Shown: positions 7,458 to 15,594 of the stretch, in pieces
Numbering within the stretch: the stretch's first letter is position 1
How the letters are laid out: each line of letters opens with the position of its first letter
DNA from: SZUA-430 sp040080835
Lineage (GTDB): Bacteria > Pseudomonadota > Alphaproteobacteria > Micropepsales > Micropepsaceae
Assembly (NCBI GenBank): GCA_040080835.1
Contig: JBEBHP010000013.1
Coordinates: 1-64,000 of the forward strand
DNA: 64,000 nucleotides
Direction of reading: 5' to 3'
The notes under the pieces: model-generated
Databases searched by the model: none
What the model saw: the letters and a program-made list of their open reading frames with translations, nothing else
What the model was told of the DNA's origin: nothing
Translations under genes and position numbers: made by a program

Positions 7458-9068
7458 ATGAGTGAATTTCTGTCGCCAGATCAAATTCTGACATTCGGAA
7501 AGCAGGCCACTTCACTGCTTGAGAGACACGAGGTTCTTCCTGCACCTGAAAACTACAAGCTCTGGTATTGGTACGCGACACAGCGCAACGATGCCCTGAA
7601 CGCTGCTCTTGACCTTGCCGTGAAGGAAGGCCTTGCGTCGAACCTGGACCACGCCCGCGTGCTGCACGCCCGCTTTTTTGGCGAAAGTGCAAATGAAAGT
7701 TTCGAGGAAATAGGCATTCAGCTTAGCGCGGAACTGCAGAAGCTTACCGGGAGCATGCAGCGCGCGGGAGAAGATACTGCGGCCTTCGACAAAACGCTGA
7801 CACGTGCGGGCCTGGAACTTGACGGCGGTGTCCCTGACATCAAATCCATCGTGCAGAAACTGGCGGCGGCAACACGCGCGGTTCAGTCACGGAACAAGAC
7901 GCTGGAGGACCAGCTGCAGGGTTCCCTTCGCGAAGTCGACGGCCTGCGTACCCGCATGGAGTCAGTCCGCAAGGAAAGCCTGACCGATGCCCTGACCGGG
8001 CTTGCCAATCGGCGCAGCTTTGACGAAGCGGCCCGACGTGCCGTGGATGCGGCAATTACCGATGGCAAACCGATGAGCCTCATCATTTCGGATGTCGATC
8101 ATTTCAAGAAATTCAACGACACCTATGGACACTCCATCGGAGACCAGGTGCTTCGACTCGTCGGCCAGTGCCTGAGGACAAACGTGAAGGGCAAGGACCT
8201 CGCAGCCCGATTTGGCGGCGAGGAGTTCGTTGTCATTCTCCCCGAAACGAAACTTGAGCACGCAGCAGCTGTCGCCTCTGATATTCGAAAATCAGTCGAA
8301 AGCAAGAAGATCGTTCAGAAATCAACCGGCCGCGACATGGGCACGGTCACCTTGTCCCTGGGTGTCGCGCAGTATGTCCCTGGTGAGCAGATTGCAGACC
8401 TGCTCAATCGTGCAGATGCATGCCTGTATGCTGCCAAGCGTTCCGGGAGAAACCGCGTGCTGACGGAGCGGGAATTGACCGGCGGCATCGAAGTGCAGCA
8501 GACCGGCAATGAAAACCAACTCGACAAGGATCGCAGCCAGGACAGCATCAGCTTTGAATATGCCGTGCGCGCAATCTGCCGTGATGGTGCCGTTCCGCTC
8601 AGGTCGAATATCGATCTCAGACAGTTTCACCGCTTTGCGCGATGGATGGTGATCGCAGAACCCGATCCTGAACAGAAGAAAATTCCCATGCGCCTTGTCG
8701 GTTCCGGGTTCCACGACCTGCTCGGCAAAGACGTCACCGGCATGGACTATCTTGAGTTCACGGATCGGTCGGTGCGCTCCGCCGCCTTTGAAACACTGAT
8801 GGCACTGGTAACAACACCTTGCGCCTTATGGCAGATGGCCCCGATGGTGCTGCCGAACGGGCGAAAGGCGACAATCGAGTACACAACGTTTCCGCTGTAC
8901 CATGATCGCGAACAAAAGCACCAATTCATTTGTTTGGCACGGCACCAGTTTGCCGACAGCGTCAAATGCGATGGCACACCTTCAATCCAGAAGGCGTCGA
9001 TGCTGAAGTGGCTGGATCTTGGAAAGGGCGTCCCGAACTTCGACGGCAAAGCGAAGTCAGCGGCCTAG
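7458..9068 (+). CDS. Diguanylate cyclase (GGDEF) with C-terminal PAS-like domain
   Basis: The protein is 536 residues. The first 150 are an alpha-helical, uncharacterised region. A coiled-coil (about 130-175) leads into a GGDEF domain with SLTDALTGLANRRSFD, the metal-binding SDVDHFKKFND, and active-site GGEEF at residues 253-257. This should make c-di-GMP from two GTP. The inhibitory-site position five residues upstream reads KGKD instead of RxxD, so product inhibition may be weak. Residues about 375-500 resemble the alphaproteobacterial PAS_5 family (RLVGSGFHDLLGKDVTG). The ATG at 7458 follows AAAGAAG. There is no signal peptide or membrane helix, so the protein is cytoplasmic. Confidence 0.9.
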   Translation: MSEFLSPDQILTFGKQATSLLERHEVLPAPENYKLWYWYATQRNDALNAALDLAVKEGLASNLDHARVLHARFFGESANESFEEIGIQLSAELQKLTGSMQRAGEDTAAFDKTLTRAGLELDGGVPDIKSIVQKLAAATRAVQSRNKTLEDQLQGSLREVDGLRTRMESVRKESLTDALTGLANRRSFDEAARRAVDAAITDGKPMSLIISDVDHFKKFNDTYGHSIGDQVLRLVGQCLRTNVKGKDLAARFGGEEFVVILPETKLEHAAAVASDIRKSVESKKIVQKSTGRDMGTVTLSLGVAQYVPGEQIADLLNRADACLYAAKRSGRNRVLTERELTGGIEVQQTGNENQLDKDRSQDSISFEYAVRAICRDGAVPLRSNIDLRQFHRFARWMVIAEPDPEQKKIPMRLVGSGFHDLLGKDVTGMDYLEFTDRSVRSAAFETLMALVTTPCALWQMAPMVLPNGRKATIEYTTFPLYHDREQKHQFICLARHQFADSVKCDGTPSIQKASMLKWLDLGKGVPNFDGKAKSAA

Positions 9069-9095
9069 ACTTTGTGCTGTTACCCGATTGTCTGA

Positions 9096-9473
9096 TCAGA
9101 TCGTCGGCTTGAAGCGAGGCACCGGCGTGGATGGTGGTGTCTTTTTCGCATGCGCGGCGGGTGCCGGTGGCAGGATCTCAGGTCCACCCTGACCATCCTT
9201 GCTCTGCGCGTCCGATCCGTCCTGGTTGGCAGCCTGATTTTCGTTGAGTTCATTCTCAAGCTTCACAGAGCGAACATATGAGTTCTGGCACTGTGAAAGA
9301 TACCGCGTCCTGTTCATTCCTTTTGGAACCGAACCGCTCTTGAGTTCGTCGTTGTACCGCTCCAGGCAAACCTTTTTGGCGTCGTCGTAAACTGATGCCA
9401 TGGCAACATTCGCCGTGACTGCGAAAATGGACCCGGCAATCGCCAAAGAACTGAACATACGCATATTTGTCAC
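9096..9473 (-). CDS. Small exported protein of unknown function
   Basis: The protein is 125 residues with a signal peptide (SSLAIAGSIFAVTANVAMAS, cut near AMA-S). A short cysteine-containing domain (VCLERYNDEL ... SQCQNSYV) follows. The tail is low-complexity, rich in Asn, Asp, Pro and Ala, with PPAPAAH and a basic end. Two cysteines could form a disulfide in the periplasm. I do not recognise a family. It is convergent with the GGDEF gene and co-oriented with the lipoprotein gene upstream, from which about 110 bases separate it. Confidence 0.7.
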   Translation of the reverse strand: MTNMRMFSSLAIAGSIFAVTANVAMASVYDDAKKVCLERYNDELKSGSVPKGMNRTRYLSQCQNSYVRSVKLENELNENQAANQDGSDAQSKDGQGGPEILPPAPAAHAKKTPPSTPVPRFKPTI

Positions 9474-9583
9474 CAGAAGCCTCCGTAGGGCTCGAAAGCA
9501 GGTCGAACAACACCTGTGAGCCAGAGTAAAATCAAGCTATAAATTCAATTGACCATTACGGAATTTCGTGATCCGCCGACTTC

Positions 9584-10324
9584 TTATGCCGTCAATGGCT
9601 CATCCTTGAGCTCGGGAGCCTTTTTGCCCCTAAAGCCCATAACCAACGAAATAAAGGCTAACAGGGCAAACGAGACCACAAGCCATAGCGGCATGCCACC
9701 AATCGGGGCTTGCAAACGGGCCTGGACGTCTTTCAACCACGACGATGAACCACTGAATATCGAGGTCGGCGGCTGTTCGGTTTTTGAAGCAGACGGGCCG
9801 GTTGCCGTATCTGCCGCAGTCTCTGGCGGCGAGATAGATGTCGGAGGGGCCGCGGCCTCCGGCGTGGAAGGCGGCGTTGCCGGCGTCGAGGCCGCGGGTG
9901 GCTGAACGGGAGCGGGCTCACTTGACGAAGCCGCTGCAGGTGCTGGCTTGGACGCGGGTTTTGGCTCGGCCACGGCGGCAGGCGCCGGAACAGGTTTTGC
10001 TTCAGTTGAGGCTGGCTCATCACTGACGACGGGCCTTGATGCGGTTGCTCTTGCGATCGCCGGCTTTGAGTGGGTTGCCGGCTGTGCAGCAGGTGTCACC
10101 GCCGGTTCTGGATCATCTGGCACGATTTCGCTGCGGACCACGACCGGCTGCGGCCTTGGCGTCGCTGCCGTGGCAACCAGTTCGCTTTCGGTCGACTGCG
10201 GCGGTTGCGGATCCACGGGTTTGGAAACCGTGTTCACGGTTTCGCAAGACGCCAATGCGAGACACCCCACCATCAGCAGAACATGATTGTTGTTTATTGT
10301 TTTGCTTTTCACTGCCCGACTCAC
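9584..10324 (-). CDS. Pro/Ala-rich putative lipoprotein with C-terminal membrane helix
   Basis: The protein is about 246 residues. An N-terminal hydrophobic stretch ends in LASC, a good lipobox. About 170 residues of low-complexity Pro/Ala/Ser/Glu sequence follow, then one clear transmembrane helix near the end (LWLVVSFALLAFISLVMGF) with a basic GKK and acidic tail. The start is GTG at 10324 or GTG at 10312. The second gives a more typical lipoprotein signal, and neither has a strong ribosome site. A protein tethered at both ends with an extended Pro-rich spacer could span the periplasm, though that is inference. No family was recognised. Confidence 0.65.
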   Translation of the reverse strand: MSRAVKSKTINNNHVLLMVGCLALASCETVNTVSKPVDPQPPQSTESELVATAATPRPQPVVVRSEIVPDDPEPAVTPAAQPATHSKPAIARATASRPVVSDEPASTEAKPVPAPAAVAEPKPASKPAPAAASSSEPAPVQPPAASTPATPPSTPEAAAPPTSISPPETAADTATGPSASKTEQPPTSIFSGSSSWLKDVQARLQAPIGGMPLWLVVSFALLAFISLVMGFRGKKAPELKDEPLTA

Positions 10325-10471
10325 CAGCTCTGATTCAAGAATTCAATCCTAGCGGCAACTTATCCGAATTGGCCACACACGAGCGAATGCAGGGCGGCAG
10401 CGCCACAACTTTTTGCAAGCAGGGTAAATGCCGGCGCCTGCAACCTGCGCTGGCGGGCGCCGGAAACGAAA

Positions 10472-10497
10472 GCGGCGGACCGAAACCGGCCCGCCGC
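10472..10497 (-). terminator. Rho-independent terminator after chemotaxis receptor gene
   Basis: Read on the minus strand, an 11-bp stem (GCGGCGGGCCG / CGGTCCGCCGC, one G-T wobble) closes a GTTT loop, followed by TTTCGTTT. It lies 29 nt beyond the stop codon of the receptor gene. Confidence 0.75.
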
Positions 10498-10525
10498 CAA
10501 ATTCAGCGTTCGATGCGCTTTTTCT

Positions 10526-12052
10526 TCAGGCGTGACGAATCGAGCGCAGGAACTTGTCAACCTCGGTGCGCAGATCTTCCGAATGGCCCGAAAGCATTGT
10601 AGCCACTGATTTGAGAGCCGTCGCAGCGGTGTTTGCTTCAGATGCTGCCCTGGCGACATTTCCGATGGCCTGGTTCACTTCCTGCGATCCGGACGCCGCC
10701 GCGGACATGGACCTTGCGATTTGTTCGGTCGCACTTCCCTGCTGGCCGACAGCTGACCGGATCGCCAGCGCAATCTGGTCCATTTCAGAAATGCGCGAAC
10801 CGATTGCCCGAATGGCCTCGACGGTCTGGATTGTTGCAGCCTGGCTTGAAGTGATCTGGGCAGAAATTTCTTCCGTTGCGCGTGCGGTCTGGTTGGCAAG
10901 ATTTTTCACTTCGGATGCGACAACCGCAAATCCCTTGCCTGCCTCGCCGGCGCGGGCGGCCTCGATGGTCGCATTCAATGCCAGCAAATTGGTCTGCGAT
11001 GCGATGTCGTTGATGATCTTCACGACTTCGCCGATCTTCTGTGATGCCTGGGCCAGGCCCTTCACCGTCTCATCGGTTTGCCTGGCATCGCGCACGGCGG
11101 CTGCCACAAGCTCAACCGAGCGTTCGACCTGACGGCTGATCTCGTGGATGGATACCGACAACTCTTCCGAGGCGGTTGCGGCGGTCTGAACACTGCCCGA
11201 AGACTGCTCGAGCGCGCTGGCGACATTGTTGGTTTCCGACGTTGCGGTTTCCGACGCGGCCGCCATCTGGGCGGCTGAACTTGATACATGACCACTGGAG
11301 TCCACGACGGCGCCCACGATCCTTCCGACAGACGCTTCAAAACGCGAGGCAAGTTCCTGCTGAACCTGCTGTTCCCTGGCGCGCTGTTCTGCGCTTGTAT
11401 TTTCCAGCAACCTCAACGTCTGCCCGGAAAAGTAGTGAGAAAGAAATGCTATCGAAAGTGCCACCGCTCCCGCCAGGTAAAGCGTATACTGTGCTGCTGT
11501 CGCGATTGAAGCGGCTTCACTTGAAACAGATGTCTGAAAATTTGTAAGCGTGACTGACATCGCTTCCATGCGATCTTCCATCAACTTGAAGTGTTTGAGA
11601 TAAGATTCAAACTTGGCAGGAAATGCATCCGGCTGTTCCAGTGCGACTTTTGCCGTCGCCATGGCATCTGCTTCATAAGCAGTAATGTATGGCAGCATTT
11701 CCTGCTGTTTTGCGCGGATGGCTTCCGGAAGGGCAAGCTTCAGATTTCTTTCAATCGCAGCAACGAACGTCTCGCCGTGATCCTTGACGTCTGCAAGCAC
11801 TTCTTCCGCGTGGACCGCGGCCGTGCCTTCAAGCGAGAACTGACGCGCCAGCTGGACGTCGGCGCGGAGCGCATCATGCATCATGTCCGAGTCGGTGTGA
11901 TTACCGAGTGCCGAGCCAGCCGCGGCGGTGCGCGAAATAACGCTCTGCATTGCGATCAAGCCCCAAAGGCCAGCACCTGCCAGAACCAGCACGCACCCCA
12001 CGAACGACAGCGAAATCAGAAGTGAGCGTGTCTTGATGCTCAGATTGAACAT
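10526..12052 (-). CDS. Methyl-accepting chemotaxis protein without recognisable HAMP
   Basis: The protein is 508 residues. Transmembrane helix 1 is at about 9-34 and helix 2 at about 185-207. They flank a helical periplasmic sensor of about 150 residues that resembles four-helix-bundle ligand domains. The cytoplasmic part is all coiled coil and ends in a standard signalling tip, with IINDIASQTNLLALNATIEA and GEAGKGFAVVASEVKNLA. I cannot see a HAMP domain: helix 2 is followed directly by a charged helix (RLLENTSAEQRAREQQVQQE). The C-terminus lacks an NWETF-like CheR pentapeptide. It should signal to CheW/CheA, but no che genes are in the window. The start is the ATG at 12052. Confidence 0.9.
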   Translation of the reverse strand: MFNLSIKTRSLLISLSFVGCVLVLAGAGLWGLIAMQSVISRTAAAGSALGNHTDSDMMHDALRADVQLARQFSLEGTAAVHAEEVLADVKDHGETFVAAIERNLKLALPEAIRAKQQEMLPYITAYEADAMATAKVALEQPDAFPAKFESYLKHFKLMEDRMEAMSVTLTNFQTSVSSEAASIATAAQYTLYLAGAVALSIAFLSHYFSGQTLRLLENTSAEQRAREQQVQQELASRFEASVGRIVGAVVDSSGHVSSSAAQMAAASETATSETNNVASALEQSSGSVQTAATASEELSVSIHEISRQVERSVELVAAAVRDARQTDETVKGLAQASQKIGEVVKIINDIASQTNLLALNATIEAARAGEAGKGFAVVASEVKNLANQTARATEEISAQITSSQAATIQTVEAIRAIGSRISEMDQIALAIRSAVGQQGSATEQIARSMSAAASGSQEVNQAIGNVARAASEANTAATALKSVATMLSGHSEDLRTEVDKFLRSIRHA

Positions 12053-12347
12053 TTGAAAATGCCCCGCGTGACAGGAGTGACAAGTCTTTCACGTGAGTAA
12101 GCGATTCAGGGTAAATCAGACATTAACGCAAGGCGATCCGCCCACGTACCCGTGGGATTTATTGCAAGTACTCTCAGGTGCTACTGAAATTGCCAGCGAT
12201 ACGGTGCGGCTTGCTAATCATGGAAGTGCTCAAACAGCTCGTTACCGCCACGCAAGAACTATAACGGCACGCAGCGTGCAAAGATTCGACTCGGAAGGCA
12301 TGGAAGCGTATTTGCGTGCCGAAACGGGACAGTATGGAGGCGGTGTC

Positions 12348-12719
12348 ATGCGTAGGGTTATCTCGGCCACACTGGCGGCTGGCGTATTGGCGACATCCGT
12401 TGCGTGGGCCACTAACAGTTCACGCGAAGACCTGGTGACTGCATGCCAGAGGGAAGCACAATCCAGCTATGCTCTCGCGTGGAAAATGGAACCGTCGCTG
12501 CGCGGCTCGATCGAGACGCATCGCCGGAAAATGAGTGCAGCGTGCGCCGCATTTGTAACCGGCGGGACAAACACAACGGCCGTGCTGTCCCAGTGCCTGC
12601 ACGAAACCTCGGCTGGCCCGGTTCATATCCAGCGCGCCCGCAACATGGATCGGCAGCACATTGCCCGCCAGCGCGCGCTTTGCCGTTCGCTTGGTGAGGC
12701 GCCTGAAAAGGCGCGCTGA
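12348..12719 (+). CDS. Small exported cysteine-containing protein, unknown
   Basis: The protein is 123 residues. The frame is open from 12093, but a near-perfect GGAGG 7 nt before the ATG at 12348, followed directly by a signal peptide (MRRVISATLAAGVLATSVAW, cut near AWA-T), fixes the start. The mature part has four cysteines (TACQREA, SAACAAF, SQCLHE, RALCRSL), probably two disulfides. It is otherwise helical and basic. No family was recognised. It stands alone between two minus-strand genes. Confidence 0.75.
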   Translation: MRRVISATLAAGVLATSVAWATNSSREDLVTACQREAQSSYALAWKMEPSLRGSIETHRRKMSAACAAFVTGGTNTTAVLSQCLHETSAGPVHIQRARNMDRQHIARQRALCRSLGEAPEKAR

Positions 12720-12794
12720 CGTTTCAGACATTTTCAGGCTTGATCATTGCGGTGCAGTTCAACCCGCTGCATCGCGATTTTGCCTTTTGGGACG

Positions 12795-13973
12795 TCAGTC
12801 CACGGACCAATTCCTGTTCAACGACAGGCGCACGCCAAAGACGAATGCGTCCTCGAGTGATCCGTCCATACCCGGATTGACGACGTATTGAATGTCTGGC
12901 TGGATCGTCAGGCTTTCGGTCAGGCTTGCAAAATAGGTCAGCTCGATGTTGATTTCCTGATCTTCCGACAGACCTTCGGAGGACTGAAACTTGTTGCCGG
13001 CATTTGCGATCAATAAACCCAGACCGATCTGGTCCTCGGGAAGATCCGGGATCAAACCGGTGGCGACAAGCGTCGCGCTGAAGAAGCTCGAAAGGGAATT
13101 GATATCGCTGTTTGCGAAGCCGACGCGAAACGAACCTGCCAGATTGAAACTGTCCCCCGCCTCGCTGGAGAGAAGTGGTTCTTCGAGCGCGAGATAGGCG
13201 CCCGCGTTCGAGTGATTTTCTGCAGTCACAAGGTCCGGAAACTGCTCGGTGTAGGTCCAGACACCCAATGACCAGAGACGCCCGTCCATTGCGACGCCAC
13301 CTTCGGCCGCCAGCAACAAGCCATCGCCATCCTGGAAGTCGATTGTGGTGCGCTTGGGTTTGTCCGGATTTCCGGGAACGCCATCCGCGAGCGTCCCGCG
13401 CAGGTAGTATCCGCCTTCAAAATTGTAGTTCACGCGCACAGCGAGGCTGGTGACCGGCCACATGCTGGGGCCGTTCTGTCCAGTCTGTGAAAAGTCGCTT
13501 CCGCTGCCATGACCTGAATTCAGGAAGAGCGCACGCACTTCGCCGGCATCAAATTCGGAACACAGATCGTACAGACCGGCGCGGATGGAACCCTTTCCGT
13601 CGTCAAACGCCTGGTCAATCCATGCCTCGACGACACGGACGTGTTCAACACCGATCTCTATGTTGGAGATACCGTTGAAGTCACCCGCCAGTTCGCTGAC
13701 GCTGTTACCGTTTGTGTAGAGCCCGTAAATGAATGCGCTGGCGCCCTGCCAGCCGGTCAGCTTCTCGAGGTCAAGCGACAGCTGAAGATCGACTTCGTCC
13801 AGAAAAACCAGGTCATGCGAAACGCCACCACTTGCGGCGCTCCACAAATCGCCTGTCAGGCTCAGTTGAAGATTTGCTGCCGGCGCCGGTTCTTCGGATT
13901 GGCCTTCGGCTGCGTCGGCGATGCCCACCAACGCCACGCAGCCTGCACTCGCCAACAAGAACCGGCGCATCAT
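12795..13973 (-). CDS. OprB-like carbohydrate-selective porin
   Basis: The protein is about 392 residues with a signal peptide (MMRRFLLASAGCVALVGIAD). The body is made of alternating beta-strands and resembles the OprB porin family: a sheet-rich start with LEKLTGWQGASAFIYGLYTN, a centre with SLAVRVNYNFEGGYYLRGTLADGVPG, and strands ending in FVFGVRLSLNRNW with a penultimate aromatic typical of outer-membrane barrels. GAGGGG lies just before the tandem ATG-ATG at 13973/13970. The frame's upstream extension (to 14012) is not part of the signal peptide. The likely role is outer-membrane uptake of sugars or small solutes. Confidence 0.82.
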   Translation of the reverse strand: MMRRFLLASAGCVALVGIADAAEGQSEEPAPAANLQLSLTGDLWSAASGGVSHDLVFLDEVDLQLSLDLEKLTGWQGASAFIYGLYTNGNSVSELAGDFNGISNIEIGVEHVRVVEAWIDQAFDDGKGSIRAGLYDLCSEFDAGEVRALFLNSGHGSGSDFSQTGQNGPSMWPVTSLAVRVNYNFEGGYYLRGTLADGVPGNPDKPKRTTIDFQDGDGLLLAAEGGVAMDGRLWSLGVWTYTEQFPDLVTAENHSNAGAYLALEEPLLSSEAGDSFNLAGSFRVGFANSDINSLSSFFSATLVATGLIPDLPEDQIGLGLLIANAGNKFQSSEGLSEDQEINIELTYFASLTESLTIQPDIQYVVNPGMDGSLEDAFVFGVRLSLNRNWSVD

Positions 13974-14106
13974 ATGCCCCTCTGCAAATCGCGTTCGTCC
14001 GTTGCGTTGCAAATTGGCGCTGGAATCCTAACACGGCGTTAATGTTGTGCGGGATGAAGCACAAGGCTGGATTTCAGGCGACACGTTTTTCTCGAGGAAG
14101 CGCACT

Positions 14107-14502
14107 TCATGCAGCAGCGCGACGCGAATTGAGCGACGATGCGATCAGGTCGAGTGCCTGGTCGCGTCTGAGGCGGATCGTGTCGCGATGCACACCCATG
14201 ATCGCGCCGGCGCGTTTGGGCCCGAGCTTCATTGCACAGGTCAGCCACATCGCCATCGTGAGGTGAGGCTTGCCCCTGAGACAGGAAAACCAGCAAAAGA
14301 CTTCGTGCATCCGGTCGATGGCGCCAGGAGACGCCGGTGCGAGGCGGACGATTGCTTCGCCAAAGCCATAGGCTTCCATTGCATCACGCATGTATGGCGG
14401 CCAGCTCGAAACAAAGCCCGGTACCTGGGCTGAGGGTACCCGTCGCAGCGTGTCCCAGGCTTCGTGCAAACGTGCGGCGACATCATGGCGGGTCCACTTC
14501 AT
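14107..14502 (-). CDS. Small HTH-like protein (DUF6362-like, tentative)
   Basis: The protein is 131 residues and soluble, with a C-terminal segment that reads like a helix-turn-helix (AGAIMGVHRDTIRLRRDQALDL). A Trp/Pro-rich N-terminal half contains SSWPPYMRDAMEAYG. The overall pattern recalls DUF6362, a small family in alphaproteobacteria and their phages, but I cannot verify this. It is divergent from the S24 repressor gene 195 bases away, an arrangement seen at phage immunity regions. No other phage gene is nearby. Confidence 0.6.
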   Translation of the reverse strand: MKWTRHDVAARLHEAWDTLRRVPSAQVPGFVSSWPPYMRDAMEAYGFGEAIVRLAPASPGAIDRMHEVFCWFSCLRGKPHLTMAMWLTCAMKLGPKRAGAIMGVHRDTIRLRRDQALDLIASSLNSRRAAA

Positions 14503-14646
14503 CTGGTGCCCTCCCGGCTATTTGCGTGACTTATACTGCGACAATCCGATCGCATGCTGTATCCACCCTGCCGATGCTTAAACCAAGCAAAACTGCCATC
14601 TTTTTGCACTGCTGATCTCGCTGGAGACTGCCGAAGCAATCTTCTA

Positions 14647-14675
14647 TTGATCAAAGCTTATATTGATCCTATAAA
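14647..14675 (+). promoter_or_regulatory. Promoter of the S24 repressor gene
   Basis: The -35 is TTGATC (14647-14652), then an exact 17-nt spacer, then the -10 TATAAA (14670-14675). ATTGATC occurs twice here (14646-14652 and 14662-14668), 16 bp apart, the second copy inside the spacer. The predicted transcription start near 14682 leaves a very short leader before the ATG at 14698. Confidence 0.65.
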
Positions 14676-14677
14676 TA

Positions 14678-14692
14678 GAATGAAATAGGAAC
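14678..14692 (-). promoter_or_regulatory. LexA-box-like site overlapping S24 start region
   Basis: On the minus strand this reads GTTC-N7-ATTC, one mismatch from the alphaproteobacterial LexA box GTTC-N7-GTTC. It shares GTTCCTATT with the two perfect sites at 15476 and 49181. It covers the predicted transcription start and the AGGA ribosome site (14687-14690). Autoregulation by the S24 protein, or control by the host LexA, is inference. Confidence 0.45.
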
Positions 14693-14697
14693 ACAAG

Positions 14698-15426
14698 ATG
14701 GTCAGCGACCGAAATTCACAGCCCGGCTTCGAGCGTGACACTGGCGACACGAAGTACAATCCGGAACACGTGCGCCTTGGTGCACGTATCCGAGAGATCC
14801 GCAAAGGCCGTGGCATGACGGCCATTCAGCTCTCAAACGAACTGGGCGTGTCACAGCCCGCCATATCGCAATGGGAAACAGGCAAAGAGCCCCCGGGACG
14901 CGACAGCCTTACGAAGCTGTCGAAGGTTCTCGGCGTTTCGGTGTCCTCGCTGCTGGATGAAAGCGACAGCACGAATGTCGTCCTTGCGCCCGCACAGATT
15001 CCCAGCGCCGCATCGATGAACGTCGATGTGCCGGTGTTTGGAACCGTGGTGGGCGGTGCCTCGGGCGACTTCAGCTTCAATGGCCAGGTCGTCGACTATG
15101 TGCGCCGGCCGCCCGGTGTCGCGAAGCTTCGCAACATGTATGCGCTGTGGATCGTCGGGGATTCCATGTCACCGTGGAACAGAAGCGGCGATCTCATTTA
15201 TGTAAGCCCGGCGAGACCGCCTGTTCACGGCGACCACGTGGTTATCGAGTTTGTCGGCGGTGCCGAACACGAACCCGGCACGGCAATGGTGAAACTCCTC
15301 GTTGCAAAAACGGCGACACAGCTGAAACTCAGGCAATACAATCCCGACAGGGAGTTCACCCTGCCCCTGTCGCGTGTCAAGGCGATACACAAGGTACTGA
15401 GCCTGCGCGACCTGCTCGGGGTTTGA
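14698..15426 (+). CDS. C1/LexA-like repressor (XRE HTH plus S24 peptidase domain)
   Basis: The protein is 242 residues. An N-terminal Cro/C1 HTH spans about 26-85 (IREIRKGRGMTAIQLSNELG; VSQPAISQWETGKE). A linker leads to an S24 self-cleaving domain with GTVVGGASGDF (the likely cleavage region), VGDSM with nucleophile Ser156, and TAMVKLL with general base Lys199. The Ser/Lys dyad is intact, so RecA-stimulated autocleavage is possible. This is the layout of phage C1 repressors and of many chromosomal stress regulators. AGGA lies 7 nt before the ATG. The gene has its own promoter and a LexA-box-like site on its start, and a perfect GTTC-N7-GTTC 50 nt after its stop. Confidence 0.9.
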   Translation: MVSDRNSQPGFERDTGDTKYNPEHVRLGARIREIRKGRGMTAIQLSNELGVSQPAISQWETGKEPPGRDSLTKLSKVLGVSVSSLLDESDSTNVVLAPAQIPSAASMNVDVPVFGTVVGGASGDFSFNGQVVDYVRRPPGVAKLRNMYALWIVGDSMSPWNRSGDLIYVSPARPPVHGDHVVIEFVGGAEHEPGTAMVKLLVAKTATQLKLRQYNPDREFTLPLSRVKAIHKVLSLRDLLGV

Positions 15427-15475
15427 CGGGGTTGCGTCGGAATGTCCTTGTGCCCTGGTATTGAAACCGGCAAAT

Positions 15476-15495
15476 GTTCCTATTATGTTCTTTTC
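15476..15495 (+). promoter_or_regulatory. Perfect alphaproteobacterial LexA-box motif (copy 1 of a duplicated element)
   Basis: GTTCCTATTATGTTCTTTTC contains GTTC-N7-GTTC exactly and is identical over all 20 bases to 49181-49200. Both copies are also preceded by TTGAAA with the same spacing (TTGAAA, 14 nt, TATTAT). This copy lies in the gap between two convergent genes, where no promoter is expected. Confidence 0.5.
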
Positions 15496-15594
15496 TCCAT
15501 CTGGCAGCATTTTTCAGCCAGGCTGCTGCGACTTGACATTGTTGAAACTGAATTTACAGGCTGAACCGACCAAGGCCCGCCCCTCGTCCTGGCG

